Made by a program: the position numbers and the translations under genes
Source: Halobacteriales archaeon QS_1_68_20
GTDB lineage: Archaea > Halobacteriota > Halobacteria > Halobacteriales > PXRE01
Direction of reading: 5' to 3'
Length of the DNA: 64,000 nt
NCBI GenBank assembly: GCA_003021085.1
Contig: PXRE01000015.1
Coordinates: forward strand, 17,026 to 81,025
Part shown: positions 27,407 to 36,616 of the stretch, in pieces
Layout of the letters: the number at the start of each line of letters is the position of its first letter
Numbering within the stretch: the stretch's first letter is position 1
The notes under the pieces: model-generated
The model's database searches: none
The model's input: only the letters and a program-made list of their open reading frames with translations
Told to the model about the DNA's origin: nothing

Positions 27407-28147
27407 ATGGATTATCGTATCGACGAGATCGACAAGCGCATCCTCTACTATCTGGCGCAGGACGCTCGGAACACGGCGGCACCGAAGATCGCCGACGAGG
27501 TGCAGGTGACCGCCGCGACGATTCGAAATCGCATCCGTCAGCTCGAGGAGCAGGGCATCCTCCAGGGCTACCACGCCGACATCGACTATGAACGCATCGA
27601 GGGGTACGTCACGTACCAGTTCAACTGCACGGCCCCGATCCCCGAACGTGATCGCCTGGCGCAGGCGGCCTTCGAGGTCTCCGGGGTCGTGTCGGTCCGG
27701 GAACTGATGACCGGCCACGCGAACCTGGCAATCAAAGTGGTCGGCGCGGACACCAACGACGTCAGCCGGATCGCCAGCGAGTTGTCGGATCTCGGGCTGG
27801 AGATCGACGACGAGAGCGTCGTCGAGGGGGAATACCACCACCCGTATCACCCGTTCGGGCCGGAAGACGTACCGAGGGGGCCATCGCTGGCAGACTTCAT
27901 GAGCCTGGCAGGCGGAGCGGAAGTCGTCGAATTCACCGTCTCCGATGGGGCCGAAATCGCGGAAAAGACGATCGAGACGGCCGTCGAAGAGGGGCTGTTG
28001 GCCGACGAGGTGCTGGTGGTCGGCATCGAGCGGGACGGGGACGTCCTCACGCCGAAAGGAGAGACTGAGATCCGGCCCGGCGACGTCATCTCGCTGTTCT
28101 CGAAGGAACCACTGGAGAAAGACGCCATGGAGGTATTCGGGACCTGA
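27407..28147 (+). CDS. AsnC/Lrp-type regulator fused to a TrkA-C (RCK_C) domain
   Basis: 246 residues from the ATG at 27407 (MDYRIDEIDKRILYYLAQD); an ATG 24 bases earlier is an alternative. The winged helix is at about 5-60 (PKIADEVQVTAATIRNRIRQ), the Lrp effector-type domain at about 65-140 and a TrkA-C domain at about 175-245 (EVVEFTVSDGAEIAEKTI, KGETEIRPGDVISLFSKE). The RCK_C part probably senses a nucleotide ligand. It is divergent from the TrkA-Usp genes and likely controls them. A small dyad (cgcat...atgcg, 27257-27277) lies in the shared promoter region. Confidence 0.9.
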   Translation: MDYRIDEIDKRILYYLAQDARNTAAPKIADEVQVTAATIRNRIRQLEEQGILQGYHADIDYERIEGYVTYQFNCTAPIPERDRLAQAAFEVSGVVSVRELMTGHANLAIKVVGADTNDVSRIASELSDLGLEIDDESVVEGEYHHPYHPFGPEDVPRGPSLADFMSLAGGAEVVEFTVSDGAEIAEKTIETAVEEGLLADEVLVVGIERDGDVLTPKGETEIRPGDVISLFSKEPLEKDAMEVFGT

Positions 28148-28191
28148 TTCGAGTTTCATGATGTATTTTGCGCAGCCCCCGACAGAGAACT

Positions 28192-28314
28192 ATGAAGTGT
28201 GAACGGTGTATGGCGGACACGTCCGTCGAACGGTACGACGTAGACGGGTTTACCGGCTGGCTCTGTGAGGAGTGCGTCGACGTATGGGATCGGGTGCAAA
28301 CGGACGACCCCTAA
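28192..28314 (+). CDS. 40-residue two-CxxC zinc-finger microprotein
   Basis: Starting at the ATG at 28192, a 40-residue protein carries MKCERCMADTS and GWLCEECVDVWDR: two CxxC knuckles about 19 residues apart, the spacing of a haloarchaeal zinc-binding small protein. The role is unknown; related small proteins elsewhere affect stress and swarming, but I cannot assign this one. It is separated from the AsnC gene by only 44 bases. Confidence 0.7.
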   Translation: MKCERCMADTSVERYDVDGFTGWLCEECVDVWDRVQTDDP

Positions 28315-28392
28315 CGTGGCCCGCTCCGATCCAGACGCGACGGACGGCTCGGAGCCGAGACGCGATTGACGTTGACCCCACGGGAGCGTCCG

Positions 28393-28740
28393 TCACCGCA
28401 GGAAGTCGAAGTTCGGTTCGTCCTCCAGCCACCCGCCCTCCGGGTCCCCTTCTTCGCCCTCCTCGAACCGGACGAAGTTGAGGTAGAACACCCGGCCGCA
28501 CCCGTCTTCCCAGTCGTCAGCATCTGCGATGCAGACCATCTCCACGCCGTCGGCGTCGCCGGACTCCGTCCGGCTGTCAGAGGTGCGTCGCACCTCGCTG
28601 TCCTCGAAGTCCTCGGTCGTCCCGGCGTACTGCCACCCCGGAAGCGGTTCCTCAGTGACCGACTTGTCCCGCAGGTAGGCGTCCCGCTCCAGGCTCGTCA
28701 GCGCGCCGCAGTACGGGCAGTGGTAGGTGACCTCGACCAC
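28393..28740 (-). CDS. Zinc-ribbon protein of unknown function
   Basis: A 115-residue protein. The N-terminal knuckle is EVTYHCPYCGALTSLERDAY and a second cysteine pair appears in MVCIADADDWEDGCGRVFY; together they could form one zinc ribbon. The long insert PLPGWQYAGTTEDFEDSEVRRT and the acidic end EGGWLEDEPNFDF are also seen in the degraded relative at 25418-25600. No neighbour suggests a process. Confidence 0.75.
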   Translation of the reverse strand: MVEVTYHCPYCGALTSLERDAYLRDKSVTEEPLPGWQYAGTTEDFEDSEVRRTSDSRTESGDADGVEMVCIADADDWEDGCGRVFYLNFVRFEEGEEGDPEGGWLEDEPNFDFLR

Positions 28741-28794
28741 GGCGGCGCTACGCGGAGCGGGAAGTTGAGGGCTACGCCCCGCCGCGAGCGCCGG

Positions 28795-29633
28795 TCAGTC
28801 CGCCCGGCGGGCGAACCACCGCGCGAGGCCCGCCAGCGCGAGCCGGTGCGCGACGACGCCGACGGCCAGGTAGAGCGGCCATGCCGGGTCGCCGGCCGCG
28901 CCGGCGACGAACTGGACCGGTTCCGGGACGATTGCGACGACGACGGCCGGCCCGAGGACGACCAGGTTGGCGCGTTTGCTGAGCGCGATGCCCTCGATGG
29001 TGTTCGCGGCGAGCGTGCCGACTCCGAGCGGATGGCCGGCCCGCCGAACGCGGCGACCGTTGCCGTCCCGACCAGGACCAGCACCGGCTGGACGGGCAGG
29101 AGGTGCAGCAACGGCGACTGCAGGAGGCCGACGTAGCCGAACAGCGGCAGGAACAGGACCGACCCCCAGCCGACGGCACCGAGGAAGTACTCGTTGACGG
29201 AGTCGAACCGGGCGACGGAGACGAACCCGACGAGGACGAACAGCGACGCGCCGAGCGCGACGCCGACGATCAGGACGGGGAGGTTCGTCGCGCCGTGGCC
29301 GAGGACGGCGACCATCGTCGAGGCGGCGACCGCCAGGAGGGACAGCGACAGCACCTTCGAGGCGAGGTACCCGCGGTCGCCCAGCGGCGAGGTCACCAGC
29401 GCGTCCAGCACGCCCTCGCCACGCTCGAACAGCACCATCGCGGCGACGAAGTAGAACCCCAGCACGGTCGGGTCGGTGACGACCAGCAGCACCGCGGCGT
29501 CGGTCCGCAGTCCGGACGGGGCCGCCCGCAGGCCCAGGACGGACACCGCCGTGAGGACCGCGTACACCGCGTAGAAGCCGAAGCGGACCCGCAGGCGCAC
29601 GTCCCAGGCCAGCATCGACCGGAGCGCGCTCAC
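28795..29633 (-). pseudogene. ABC-2 type exporter permease, frameshifted
   Basis: The 5' part (MSALRSMLAWDVRLRVRFGF, followed by multiple hydrophobic helices and FLPLFGYVGLLQSPLLHLLP) is a fluoroquinolone-type ABC-2 membrane subunit. Coding is lost at GGPAIRS near 29035 and resumes in another frame as PLGVGTLAANTIEGIAL, ANLVVLGPAVVVAIVPEP and LARWFARRAD before a stop at 28795-28797. One base restores about 278 residues with about six TM segments. Its ATPase partner just upstream is also broken, so natural decay is more likely than error. Confidence 0.8.
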
Positions 29634-29658
29634 GGACGATCCTCCGGATGGGTTTCGA

Positions 29659-30300
29659 TCACGTCAGTCCCTCCCCGGTCACCGCGACGAACACCCCCTC
29701 CAGGGTCGCCTCGCCGGTGTGGATGGTCTCGACCCGGCCGCGCCCGAGCAGGTCCCGGAACGCCTCGTCGTCGCCCAGGTCCGCCAGCGAGAACGTCCGG
29801 GCGTCGAGCGTGCCGTCGACGCGGTACTCGACGCGGACCGTCGGTTCGCCGTGTTCGAGTTTCAGGGCGCGGGGCGCGTCCACGACCGGCAGGCGCCCGT
29901 CGACGAGGAACGCGACGCGGTCGCAGAGCCGGTCGGCCACGGTCATGTCGTGGGTGGTGAGAAACACCGTCGTCCCTGCCTCGCGCACGTCTTCGACGAC
30001 CCCCTCGACGGTCCGGGCGTTGCCAGGGTCGATGCCGCCGGTCGGTTCGTCGAGGAAGACCGGTTCGGGGTCGTGGACCAGCGCCCGCACGAAGTTCAGG
30101 CGCATCGCCATCCCTTTGGCGTATGCGCCGACCCCGCGGTCGGCCGCGTCCGCCAGGCCGACCCGATCTAGCAGTTCGAGGGGGTCGCGCTCGGCGCCGC
30201 CGTACAGCGAGGCGAACAGTCGAGGTTCTCCAGGCCGGTCAACTTCCGGTAGTGGTTCGGCGTCTCGGCGGAGACGCCGATGCGCTCGCGGACAGCCCCT
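29659..30300 (-). pseudogene. ABC exporter ATPase lacking Walker A, frameshifted
   Basis: Readable from GAVRERIGVSAETPNHYRKL (Q-loop region) through TGLENL, then a one-base loss near 30217 and continuation as RLFASLYGGAERDPLELLD. The signature region KGMAMRLNFVRALVHDPEP, Walker B VFLDEPTGGIDPGN and H-loop FLTTHDMTVADRL follow. Everything before about residue 75, including Walker A, is absent: at about 30300 the sequence changes to an unrelated gene fragment on the other strand. The protein cannot bind ATP normally. Confidence 0.82.
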
Positions 30301-30833
30301 GGCAGATCGCCGGTACCGACGGCCACGTCGTCGACCTCGCCGGGCGCGTGCTCGTCACCTCGGCGGGGCTGCTCTCCGAGGTGGAACTGGAAGTGACCAT
30401 CGAGCGGGGCGACGGCGAGGTCGTCTCCGAGGTCTTCAGGTACGAGGTGGACCCCGTCGACGAGGGCGCGCTGGAGCGCCCCGACTGGACCGAAGCGGCC
30501 CCGCACGTCACGGCCTCGTACGGGGAGAACGACACCGCGCTGGTGCTCACCCACCGCGGCGGCGCCGCCATCCCCGAGGGGACCGAACTGCGGCTGGTCG
30601 CCGACGGCGAGGTCCTCGGAACCGCGACCGTGCCCGAGCGGATCGAACCCGGCCAGCGGCTCTACGCCGTGGTCGCCGTCACCAACTCCAGCCGGACCCT
30701 CCACCTCCAGGCGGGCGAACGGCCGTCCGTCGACGAACACAAGCTGTCGCTGCAGAAGTACGACGGCGTCGTCGCTGTCGGCGACGGCGAAGGCGAGGGC
30801 AGCGAGTTCGAGGCCGCCACCCCCGTAAGGTAG
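30300..30833 (+). pseudogene. C-terminal fragment of a secreted pilin- or archaellin-like protein
   Basis: An orphan 3' coding fragment beginning around WQIAGTDGHVVDLAGRVLVT and running through VELEVTIERGDGEVVSEVF, ALVLTHRGGAAIPEGTEL and EPGQRLYAVVAVTNSSRTLH. The LTHRGG-type beta repeat is reminiscent of haloarchaeal type IV pilin-like or adhesin domains; this is a weak resemblance. Its 5' end and signal sequence are missing, replaced by the truncated ABC ATPase, so one rearrangement probably removed both 5' ends. Confidence 0.55.
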
Positions 30834-31073
30834 GTCCTCGATCTGCTCGCGGACCGCCGGGTCGCCTCCTCGATGGCTCCGAGTTCGTCCGCGTACTCGT
30901 CGGAATCTCGACTTCGACGTGCTTCGTCGGTGGGTCACGCCCACGACTCGAACACGCCGGACCCGTCCGGACGACGGTGTACCCGGAAACGGCGTGAGCG
31001 GGCGTCGCAGGGCGTGGTCAGGCGGGTGAACCGTCCCGGAAAGCCTTTGGCCGACTCGTTGCACTGTCGTAGT

Positions 31074-31925
31074 ATGATCGACGAGACCATCGAGGAGATC
31101 CGGGAGATGCAGACCCACTCCTCGTCGGCGGTGGCGATCAAGGCCGCCCGGGCGCTGGGTGAACTGGCCGACCGGGAGTTCGCCACCGTCGAGGAGTTCC
31201 GCCGGTCGCTCGACCGGAACGCCTCGGCGCTCCGGCGGGCCAACCCCTCCCACGCCTCGCTCCAGAACGCAACCCACGAGGTGGTCGACGCCGTGGAGGC
31301 GGCCGACCCCGACACCGTCGAGGGGGCCCAGTCGGCGACCCGCGAGGCCATCGAGGACGTGGTCGACCGGATCGAACACGGCAAGCGCCGGGCGGCCGAG
31401 CGGGCCGCCGAGCGACTGGACGACGGCGCGACCCTCCTGACCCACGACTACTCCTCGACGGTGCTGGAGGCCATCGACGTCGCCGTCGCGGACGGCAAGC
31501 GGTTCACCGTCTACGTCTCCGAGGCCCGGCCGCGGTACCTGGGCCGCAAGACCGCGCGGACACTGGCGTCCTACGACCCCGTCGACGTCAACCTGATCGT
31601 CGACAGCGCCTGGGGGACGGTCCTGCCGCGCGTGGACGAGGTGTACGTCGGCATGGATTCTATCGTCGACGGCACCCTCTACAACCGCGTCGGCACGTTC
31701 CCGCTGGCCGCCACCGCCGAGGAGGTGGGCGTGCCCGTTTACGTCGTCGGGTCGGAGGCGAAGGTGATCGATGGGGGGTTCGTCTTCGAGAACGACTTCC
31801 GCTCACCTAGCGAGGTGATGCGCGAACCCGCCGAGGGCTTCGAGATCGAGAACCCCGCCTACGACGCCACGCCGACGGGCCTGCTGGCGGCCGCGATCAC
31901 CGACCAGGGCGTCAAGGAGTTCTAG
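31074..31925 (+). CDS. eIF-2B/ribose-1,5-bisphosphate isomerase-like protein
   Basis: A 283-residue member of the eIF2B-alpha/MtnA/R15P-isomerase superfamily. The helical N-terminal half (EIREMQTHSSSAVAIKAARA) is followed by a Rossmann-like half with RFTVYVSEARPRYLGRKTA, VNLIVDSAWGTVLPRVDEV and NRVGTFPLAATAEEVGVPVY. At the position where isomerases have THCxS/THCNT (catalytic Cys), this protein has LTHDYSSTVL, an Asp. The general-acid Asp (IVDSA) is kept. It may therefore be regulatory or non-isomerase; families with similar annotation exist in haloarchaea. The ATG is at 31074. Confidence 0.85.
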   Translation: MIDETIEEIREMQTHSSSAVAIKAARALGELADREFATVEEFRRSLDRNASALRRANPSHASLQNATHEVVDAVEAADPDTVEGAQSATREAIEDVVDRIEHGKRRAAERAAERLDDGATLLTHDYSSTVLEAIDVAVADGKRFTVYVSEARPRYLGRKTARTLASYDPVDVNLIVDSAWGTVLPRVDEVYVGMDSIVDGTLYNRVGTFPLAATAEEVGVPVYVVGSEAKVIDGGFVFENDFRSPSEVMREPAEGFEIENPAYDATPTGLLAAAITDQGVKEF

Positions 31926-31987
31926 GCTCGCGACGAGTCCGTCGCGGCCGTTGAGCCGACGGTCACCTACGGACGGGCGATGAACCG

Positions 31988-32373
31988 GTGGTCGACGTGA
32001 TCGTCAACGTCTTCGAGTTCCGGGACGACTACGCCTTCAGTCACTACTTCGACGGGGGCGAGGTGTTCCGGGAAATCAGCGACTACTACCTGGACGAGGA
32101 GTACCGCTTCGAGGTCCGACCGAGGACTTCGAGGCGGTCCGGGAGACGCTGGCCGACCACGGCTACGACGTCCAGGTGATCGAGGACCCATCGCCGTTCA
32201 CGGTCGTCGTCGAGCAGTACGAACCCTACGCCGACTTCTTGCGGCCCTCGGTCGCCCACTGGACTCGCCGGGGCCACGAGTTCGTCCTCGTGCCGGACGA
32301 GGCGGCCGTGGAGGAAGCCGTCCGCGAGGGCGCGACGCCCATGACGGAGACGGACCTCGCCGCAGGCGTGTGA
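31988..32373 (+). pseudogene. Conserved haloarchaeal protein, frameshifted
   Basis: Starting at the GTG at 31988, VDVIVNVFEFRDDYAFSHYF and REISDYYLDEEYRFEV read well. A missing base around 32115-32122 moves coding to the frame EDFEAVRETLADHGYDVQVI, then PFTVVVEQYEPYADFLR and the end MTETDLAAGV. Rejoined, it is about 128 residues with a beta-alpha pattern. The family is not recognised. A sequencing error is as likely as mutation. Confidence 0.6.
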
Positions 32374-32396
32374 TCCGGTCCGTGGAGGACCGGTCC

Positions 32397-33242
32397 CTAG
32401 CAGTCGTTGGCCTTCACCCAGTCGGCCGTGTACCGGGCCGCCTTCGCCGTACAGGACGACGGTCGCGGCGTCCACCCGTCCCTGTTCTTGCTGCTCGAAC
32501 ACGAAGGGCCCTTCTCGTAGGCGTCCCCGGCGTAGGACATCGGCGTCGCCAGATTCAGTCCCTCTATCTCCACGATCGTCGACAGCGTGTGCGACGGCGG
32601 ACTGTGGTCGGTGTCGGTCATCTCGCGGACCTTCGGGACGTCGTCGTCGATGAGCAGGTGGAGGAACTCGTGGACGCCGGCGATCTCCATGTTGCCGGAC
32701 TGCAGGTGGGTCATCGCCAGCGGGACGTCCCGCTCGGTGCTGATCTCGTCCGCGCGGTTCGGGTCGTAGAGGCTCGGACGGTCGCCGCCGTGGTCCGAAC
32801 ACTGGGGGTCCCCGTCGTTCCACTCGACCTCGTTCCACCGGCTCTTGCTCCCCTCGTTGTACGTCACCCACAAGCCAGCCTCGTCCTCGTACTTGCTACC
32901 CAGTTGTGCGTCGCGGGCGTCACCGATGTCCTCGACGCCCGCGGTGCTCGACGCCGCCCAGACCTTGGCACCGTCGAGTTGTCCGTACGTGTTGACGAGG
33001 TGGTCCAACGTCGTCTTCAGGACCTTGTACATGTCCCTGACGTCAGAATCACCGACGGAGTCCTCGCCGAGGACCGCGGCGTCGACGCTGTACCAGTCGT
33101 CGCCGAACGGATCTCCGATGGTGTCGTACTCCAGTTGCGTGAACTCGACGGCGCTGGCCGTCCCGCTGAACAGCGTCGCTCCACCGACGGTGTACGTCGT
33201 CGCCTTCAGTAGCTTTCGACGGTTCGGACGCGGTGGTTTCAT
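32397..33242 (-). CDS. Tat-exported protein with HExxH motif
   Basis: 281 residues from the ATG at 33242 (an in-frame TTG six bases earlier was rejected). The Tat leader is PNRRKLLKATTYTVGGATLF with cleavage near ASA. The mature protein has EIAGVHEFLHLLIDDD, an HExxH metal-binding motif, and a further His in TDHSPPSHTLSTIVEI that could be a third ligand, plus Cys-rich GPSCSSSKNRDGWTPRPSSC at the end. A secreted metallopeptidase is a reasonable inference; the family was not recognised. The 3' end abuts the frameshifted gene at 31988-32373. Confidence 0.75.
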   Translation of the reverse strand: MKPPRPNRRKLLKATTYTVGGATLFSGTASAVEFTQLEYDTIGDPFGDDWYSVDAAVLGEDSVGDSDVRDMYKVLKTTLDHLVNTYGQLDGAKVWAASSTAGVEDIGDARDAQLGSKYEDEAGLWVTYNEGSKSRWNEVEWNDGDPQCSDHGGDRPSLYDPNRADEISTERDVPLAMTHLQSGNMEIAGVHEFLHLLIDDDVPKVREMTDTDHSPPSHTLSTIVEIEGLNLATPMSYAGDAYEKGPSCSSSKNRDGWTPRPSSCTAKAARYTADWVKANDC

Positions 33243-33446
33243 GTACAAATCACCAGGTGGAATTATAGCTTTGACGCTAGAAAAATATTTTCGTAACCTC
33301 AGAAATAATATTAATTCCTGGATTTGATCAACGAGCCGACGTATCGAGCAGTTCCGGTCTTACAGCCGTCTACGGGGATCGCCGCAACCGGAAGAGGCGT
33401 AATAGCGCCGGTCGGTCGCCGGTCGAAAGTTCGTCCGGCGTGACCG

Positions 33447-35129
33447 TTACACCGACGCGGCGGGCTTGTGCTCGCCGAAAACCTCGCGCATGGCGTCGCA
33501 GATCTCACCGACGGTGGCGTAGGCCTTGACGGCGCGAACGATGGGCGGCATGACGTTGTCGTCGCCCCTGCAGGCGTCCCGGAGCGCGGCCAGGGCGGCC
33601 TCGACCTCCTCCTCGTCGCGGTCGGCTTTCGTCGCTTCGAGTTGCTCGATCTGGCGGCGCTGGTCCTCCTCGGTGACCTCCTCGATGTCGACGTCCTGCT
33701 CGCCGTCGGTGGTGAACTCGTTGACGCCGACGACGATGCGGTCGCCGTCCTCGATCTCCTGCTGGCGCTCGTAGGCGACGTCCTGGATCTGGCGCTGGAC
33801 CCACTGCTCTTCGATGGCCTTGCCCATCCCGCCGCGGTCGTCGACTTCGTCGATGATCTCGAAGGCCTCCTCCTCCAGGGAGTCGGTGAGGCTCTCGACG
33901 TAGTAACTGCCCGCCAGCGGGTCGATGGTGTCGGCGGCGCCGGACTCGTGGGCGAGGATCTGCTGGGTCCGGAGGGCGGTCCGGACCGACTGCTCGGTCG
34001 GGATCGAGAGGGCCTCGTCCTTGCCGTTAGTGTGGAGGCTCTGGGTCCCACCTAGCACGGCCGCGAGCGCCTGGTAGGCCACCCGGACGACGTTGTTCTC
34101 GATCTGCTGGGCGGTCAGGGTGGACCCCGCGGTCTGGGTGTGGAACTTCAGTTGCTTGCTCTTGGGATTCTCGGCGTCGAACCGCTCGTCCATGATCTTC
34201 GCCCACATCCGGCGGGCGGCGCGGAACTTGGCGACCTCCTCCAGGATGTTGTTGTGAGCGTTGAAGAAAAAGGAGAGCTGGGGGGCGAACTCGTCGACGT
34301 CCAGACCGGCGTCGATCGCCGCCTGGACGTACTCGATGCCGTCCGCCAGGGTGAACGCGGTCTCCTGGGCCGCGGTGGCGCCGGCCTCGCGGATGTGGTA
34401 CCCCGAGATGGAGATGGTGTTGAACTTCGGGGTCTCCGCCGCGCAGAACTCGAAGATGTCCGTGACGATCCGCATCGACGGCTCCGGCGGGTAGATGTAG
34501 GTGTTGCGCGCGATGTACTCCTTCAGGACGTCGTTCTGGATGGTGCCGCGCAACTCCTCGCGCGGGACGCCCTGTTTGTCACCGACGGCGATGTACATCG
34601 CCAGTAACACGGAGGCGGGCGCGTTGATGGTCATGCTGGTGCTAACCTCGTCCAGCGGGATGCCGTCGAACACGCGCTCGTAGTCCGCCAGCGTGTCGAT
34701 GGCGACCCCCGCCTTCCCGACTTCGCCGGCCGCCATCGCGTCGTCGGAGTCGTACCCCATCTGGGTCGGCAGGTCGAACGCCATCGAGAGGCCGGTCTGG
34801 CCCTGGTCCAGCAGGTAGTGGAACCGCTCGTTGGTCTCCTCGGCGGTGCCCATGCCGGCGTACTGCCGCATCGTCCAGGGGCGCCCGCGGTGCATCGTCG
34901 AATAGACGCCGCGGGTGTACGGTTCCTCGCCCGGGAAACCCAGGTCTTCGGTGTAGTCGAGGTCCGCGACGTCCGCGGGGGTGTACAGCGGTTTGACCTC
35001 TTGGCCGCCGGTGTCGGTCTCGAAGGTCTCCTTGCGCTCGCCGAACCGCTCCACCGTCGGCCCGTAGGTCTCCTCCTCCCACCCCTCGCGGGCCTCGCGG
35101 ATGTCGTCGAGCTGCTCGGGGTCGAACAT
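33447..35129 (-). CDS. mcmA: Methylmalonyl-CoA mutase, large (catalytic) subunit
   Basis: A 560-residue catalytic subunit without the B12-binding domain, as in the split archaeal form. Typical blocks are [99 protein letters not shown] and [19 protein letters not shown]. It interconverts methylmalonyl- and succinyl-CoA with adenosylcobalamin; the small subunit is not in the window. The acyl-CoA synthetase at 37354 may feed propionyl-CoA into the same pathway. It is transcribed alone. Confidence 0.96.
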   Translation of the reverse strand: MFDPEQLDDIREAREGWEEETYGPTVERFGERKETFETDTGGQEVKPLYTPADVADLDYTEDLGFPGEEPYTRGVYSTMHRGRPWTMRQYAGMGTAEETNERFHYLLDQGQTGLSMAFDLPTQMGYDSDDAMAAGEVGKAGVAIDTLADYERVFDGIPLDEVSTSMTINAPASVLLAMYIAVGDKQGVPREELRGTIQNDVLKEYIARNTYIYPPEPSMRIVTDIFEFCAAETPKFNTISISGYHIREAGATAAQETAFTLADGIEYVQAAIDAGLDVDEFAPQLSFFFNAHNNILEEVAKFRAARRMWAKIMDERFDAENPKSKQLKFHTQTAGSTLTAQQIENNVVRVAYQALAAVLGGTQSLHTNGKDEALSIPTEQSVRTALRTQQILAHESGAADTIDPLAGSYYVESLTDSLEEEAFEIIDEVDDRGGMGKAIEEQWVQRQIQDVAYERQQEIEDGDRIVVGVNEFTTDGEQDVDIEEVTEEDQRRQIEQLEATKADRDEEEVEAALAALRDACRGDDNVMPPIVRAVKAYATVGEICDAMREVFGEHKPAASV

Positions 35130-35175
35130 TACCCGACAGTCGGACCGGCGCGGCCTTAACCGTTGGCGAATCCGG

Positions 35176-35490
35176 TCAGATCGGATCGTCCGGGTCGTGG
35201 GTCCCCGCCATCCGCTCTGCCTCTGTGGCGTACTGCTCGCGGGTCGCGTCGTCGTCGACCCGGCCGAGGTCGCCGGGGTCGACCTCGACGGCCGCGGTCG
35301 CCGGGCCGGGTGACGTGAAGCTCGTCAGCGCCCGCTCCTTGGGGTGGTAGAACTCGCCGTCGGGCGTCGCGTAGATCGGGATGATGATGTTCTGTTCGTC
35401 GTCGCTGTAGGTGCGTTCGACCAGCCACACCTGGGTCGGTTCCGTCGGCGCACCGGGCGGCGCCTCTTCGGACTCTGGATCGGTTGCCAT
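35176..35490 (-). CDS. Small conserved haloarchaeal protein
   Basis: 104 residues from the ATG at 35490: an acidic leader, then [20 protein letters not shown] and [20 protein letters not shown], followed by [19 protein letters not shown]. The beta-strand pattern suggests a small globular domain, but the family and function are unknown. It lies just after mcmA on the same strand with 46 bases between them, perhaps upstream of it in transcription. Confidence 0.7.
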   Translation of the reverse strand: MATDPESEEAPPGAPTEPTQVWLVERTYSDDEQNIIIPIYATPDGEFYHPKERALTSFTSPGPATAAVEVDPGDLGRVDDDATREQYATEAERMAGTHDPDDPI

Positions 35491-35549
35491 GGCCCCGATT
35501 CGGTCGTCGCGGCCTTCGAGGTCCGGACGGCCCGGCCCGGGAGCGTACG

Positions 35550-35735
35550 AGCGGTGGTGGCCAGCACGTCCGAACTCGGAGGTGGCCGGCACAGCCGCCA
35601 GGGCGAAGGTAGCCGGCATCACCGCACTCGAAGGTAGCCGGCATCACCGCACTCGAAGGTAGCCGGCACCGCCGCCCTGGGAGTGGTGACCGGCACCACC
35701 GAACTCGAAGGTAGCCGGCACACCCGCTAGGGTGG
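35550..35735. repeat. Short tandem repeats, about 25 bases per unit
   Basis: Six to seven degenerate copies of roughly gaactcgaaggtagccggcac/tcaccgc. The two central units (about 35603-35653, tcgaaggtagccggcatcac) are identical; outer copies have changes such as ggtggccggcacagccgcc. There is no coding frame across it. It ends at a piece of the gactgaaagg...cgctcgacc dispersed repeat (35736-35790). Confidence 0.7.
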
Positions 35736-35809
35736 GACTGAAAGGGGCCGGGCGCTCGACCCCGCCCGGACGACGTAAGCACCACAGGAGCGACTGAGCG
35801 GAGCGTCCG

Positions 35810-36400
35810 TCACCGCCGCCCCGTATCGTACTTGTAGGTCGCGCTGTCGGGATCGATGCCGAAGTCCTCGGCGCGCTCGTCGACGGCGGGGTCCTCGTCG
35901 CCCGCCGGCGCGGCGTCCTTGAACCGCCGGCGGAGCCGCGGCGGCATCTCGAAGTCCCCGACGCCGATGGCCATGGGGACGGCTTCCGGCGCGATGGATT
36001 CGCGTTTGGCGCGCAGGCGCTCGCGGAGTTCGGCCGGCAGGGCGTCCACGTCGATGGGGTCGAAGCCGAACTGGACGAGGTACTCCGGCCGGTCGGTCAG
36101 CGAGTAGACGGTGTCGAAGTCCTCGTCGCCGGCCTCGGCCAGCAGTCGCTCGACGACGTGGGCGCCGACGCCCTGCCCACGCCAGGGCCCGAGGACGCCG
36201 ACGCTGGTGAGTTCGCAGTGCGTGGGTTCGCCGTCGACCTTGTGGACGCGGAAGCGTCCGAACCCCGCCCTGTCGCCGGTCTCCTCGTCGACGGCGACGA
36301 CGTAGTCCCGGGACCGGAAGGCGGTGTCGTCGAGGCCCATCTCCTCGATGTGGTCGAGCAACCAGACCTCGTCTCTGTTTCTCGCGTCCCGGACGTACAT
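35810..36400 (-). CDS. GNAT family N-acetyltransferase
   Basis: A 196-residue GNAT with CoA-binding motif TSVGVLGPWRGQGVGAHVVE (RxxGxG/A as RGQGVG) and the N-terminal REVWLLDHIEEMGLDD. The C-terminal extension after about residue 130 (PMAIGVGDFEMPPRLRRRFK) is longer than in minimal GNATs and is a recognised haloarchaeal variant. The substrate is unknown. Start at the ATG at 36400. Confidence 0.85.
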   Translation of the reverse strand: MYVRDARNRDEVWLLDHIEEMGLDDTAFRSRDYVVAVDEETGDRAGFGRFRVHKVDGEPTHCELTSVGVLGPWRGQGVGAHVVERLLAEAGDEDFDTVYSLTDRPEYLVQFGFDPIDVDALPAELRERLRAKRESIAPEAVPMAIGVGDFEMPPRLRRRFKDAAPAGDEDPAVDERAEDFGIDPDSATYKYDTGRR

Positions 36401-36616
36401 GCGCGGAGATACTTCCCGCGGCAGTAAAAGCGTTTGCTGGGGGTCTCGGCGGCGTTCTGGGTCCGCCCGGCGGTTCTGGCTCGTCCGGCGCAGACGCCCG
36501 AACTAGACCTCTGGCTTCGTTTAAACCCGGTGCGTGAACCGGTTTAGCGAGACGTACCGATTGGTATTGTGCTGGTAGTGGGCGAGTTCGTTGTTCACTG
36601 AACGTTCGCTACCGGT

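Noticed and set aside
35550..35735. Possible CRISPR array
   Set aside because: Units are contiguous tandem copies with no unique spacers of constant length, and no cas genes are near.
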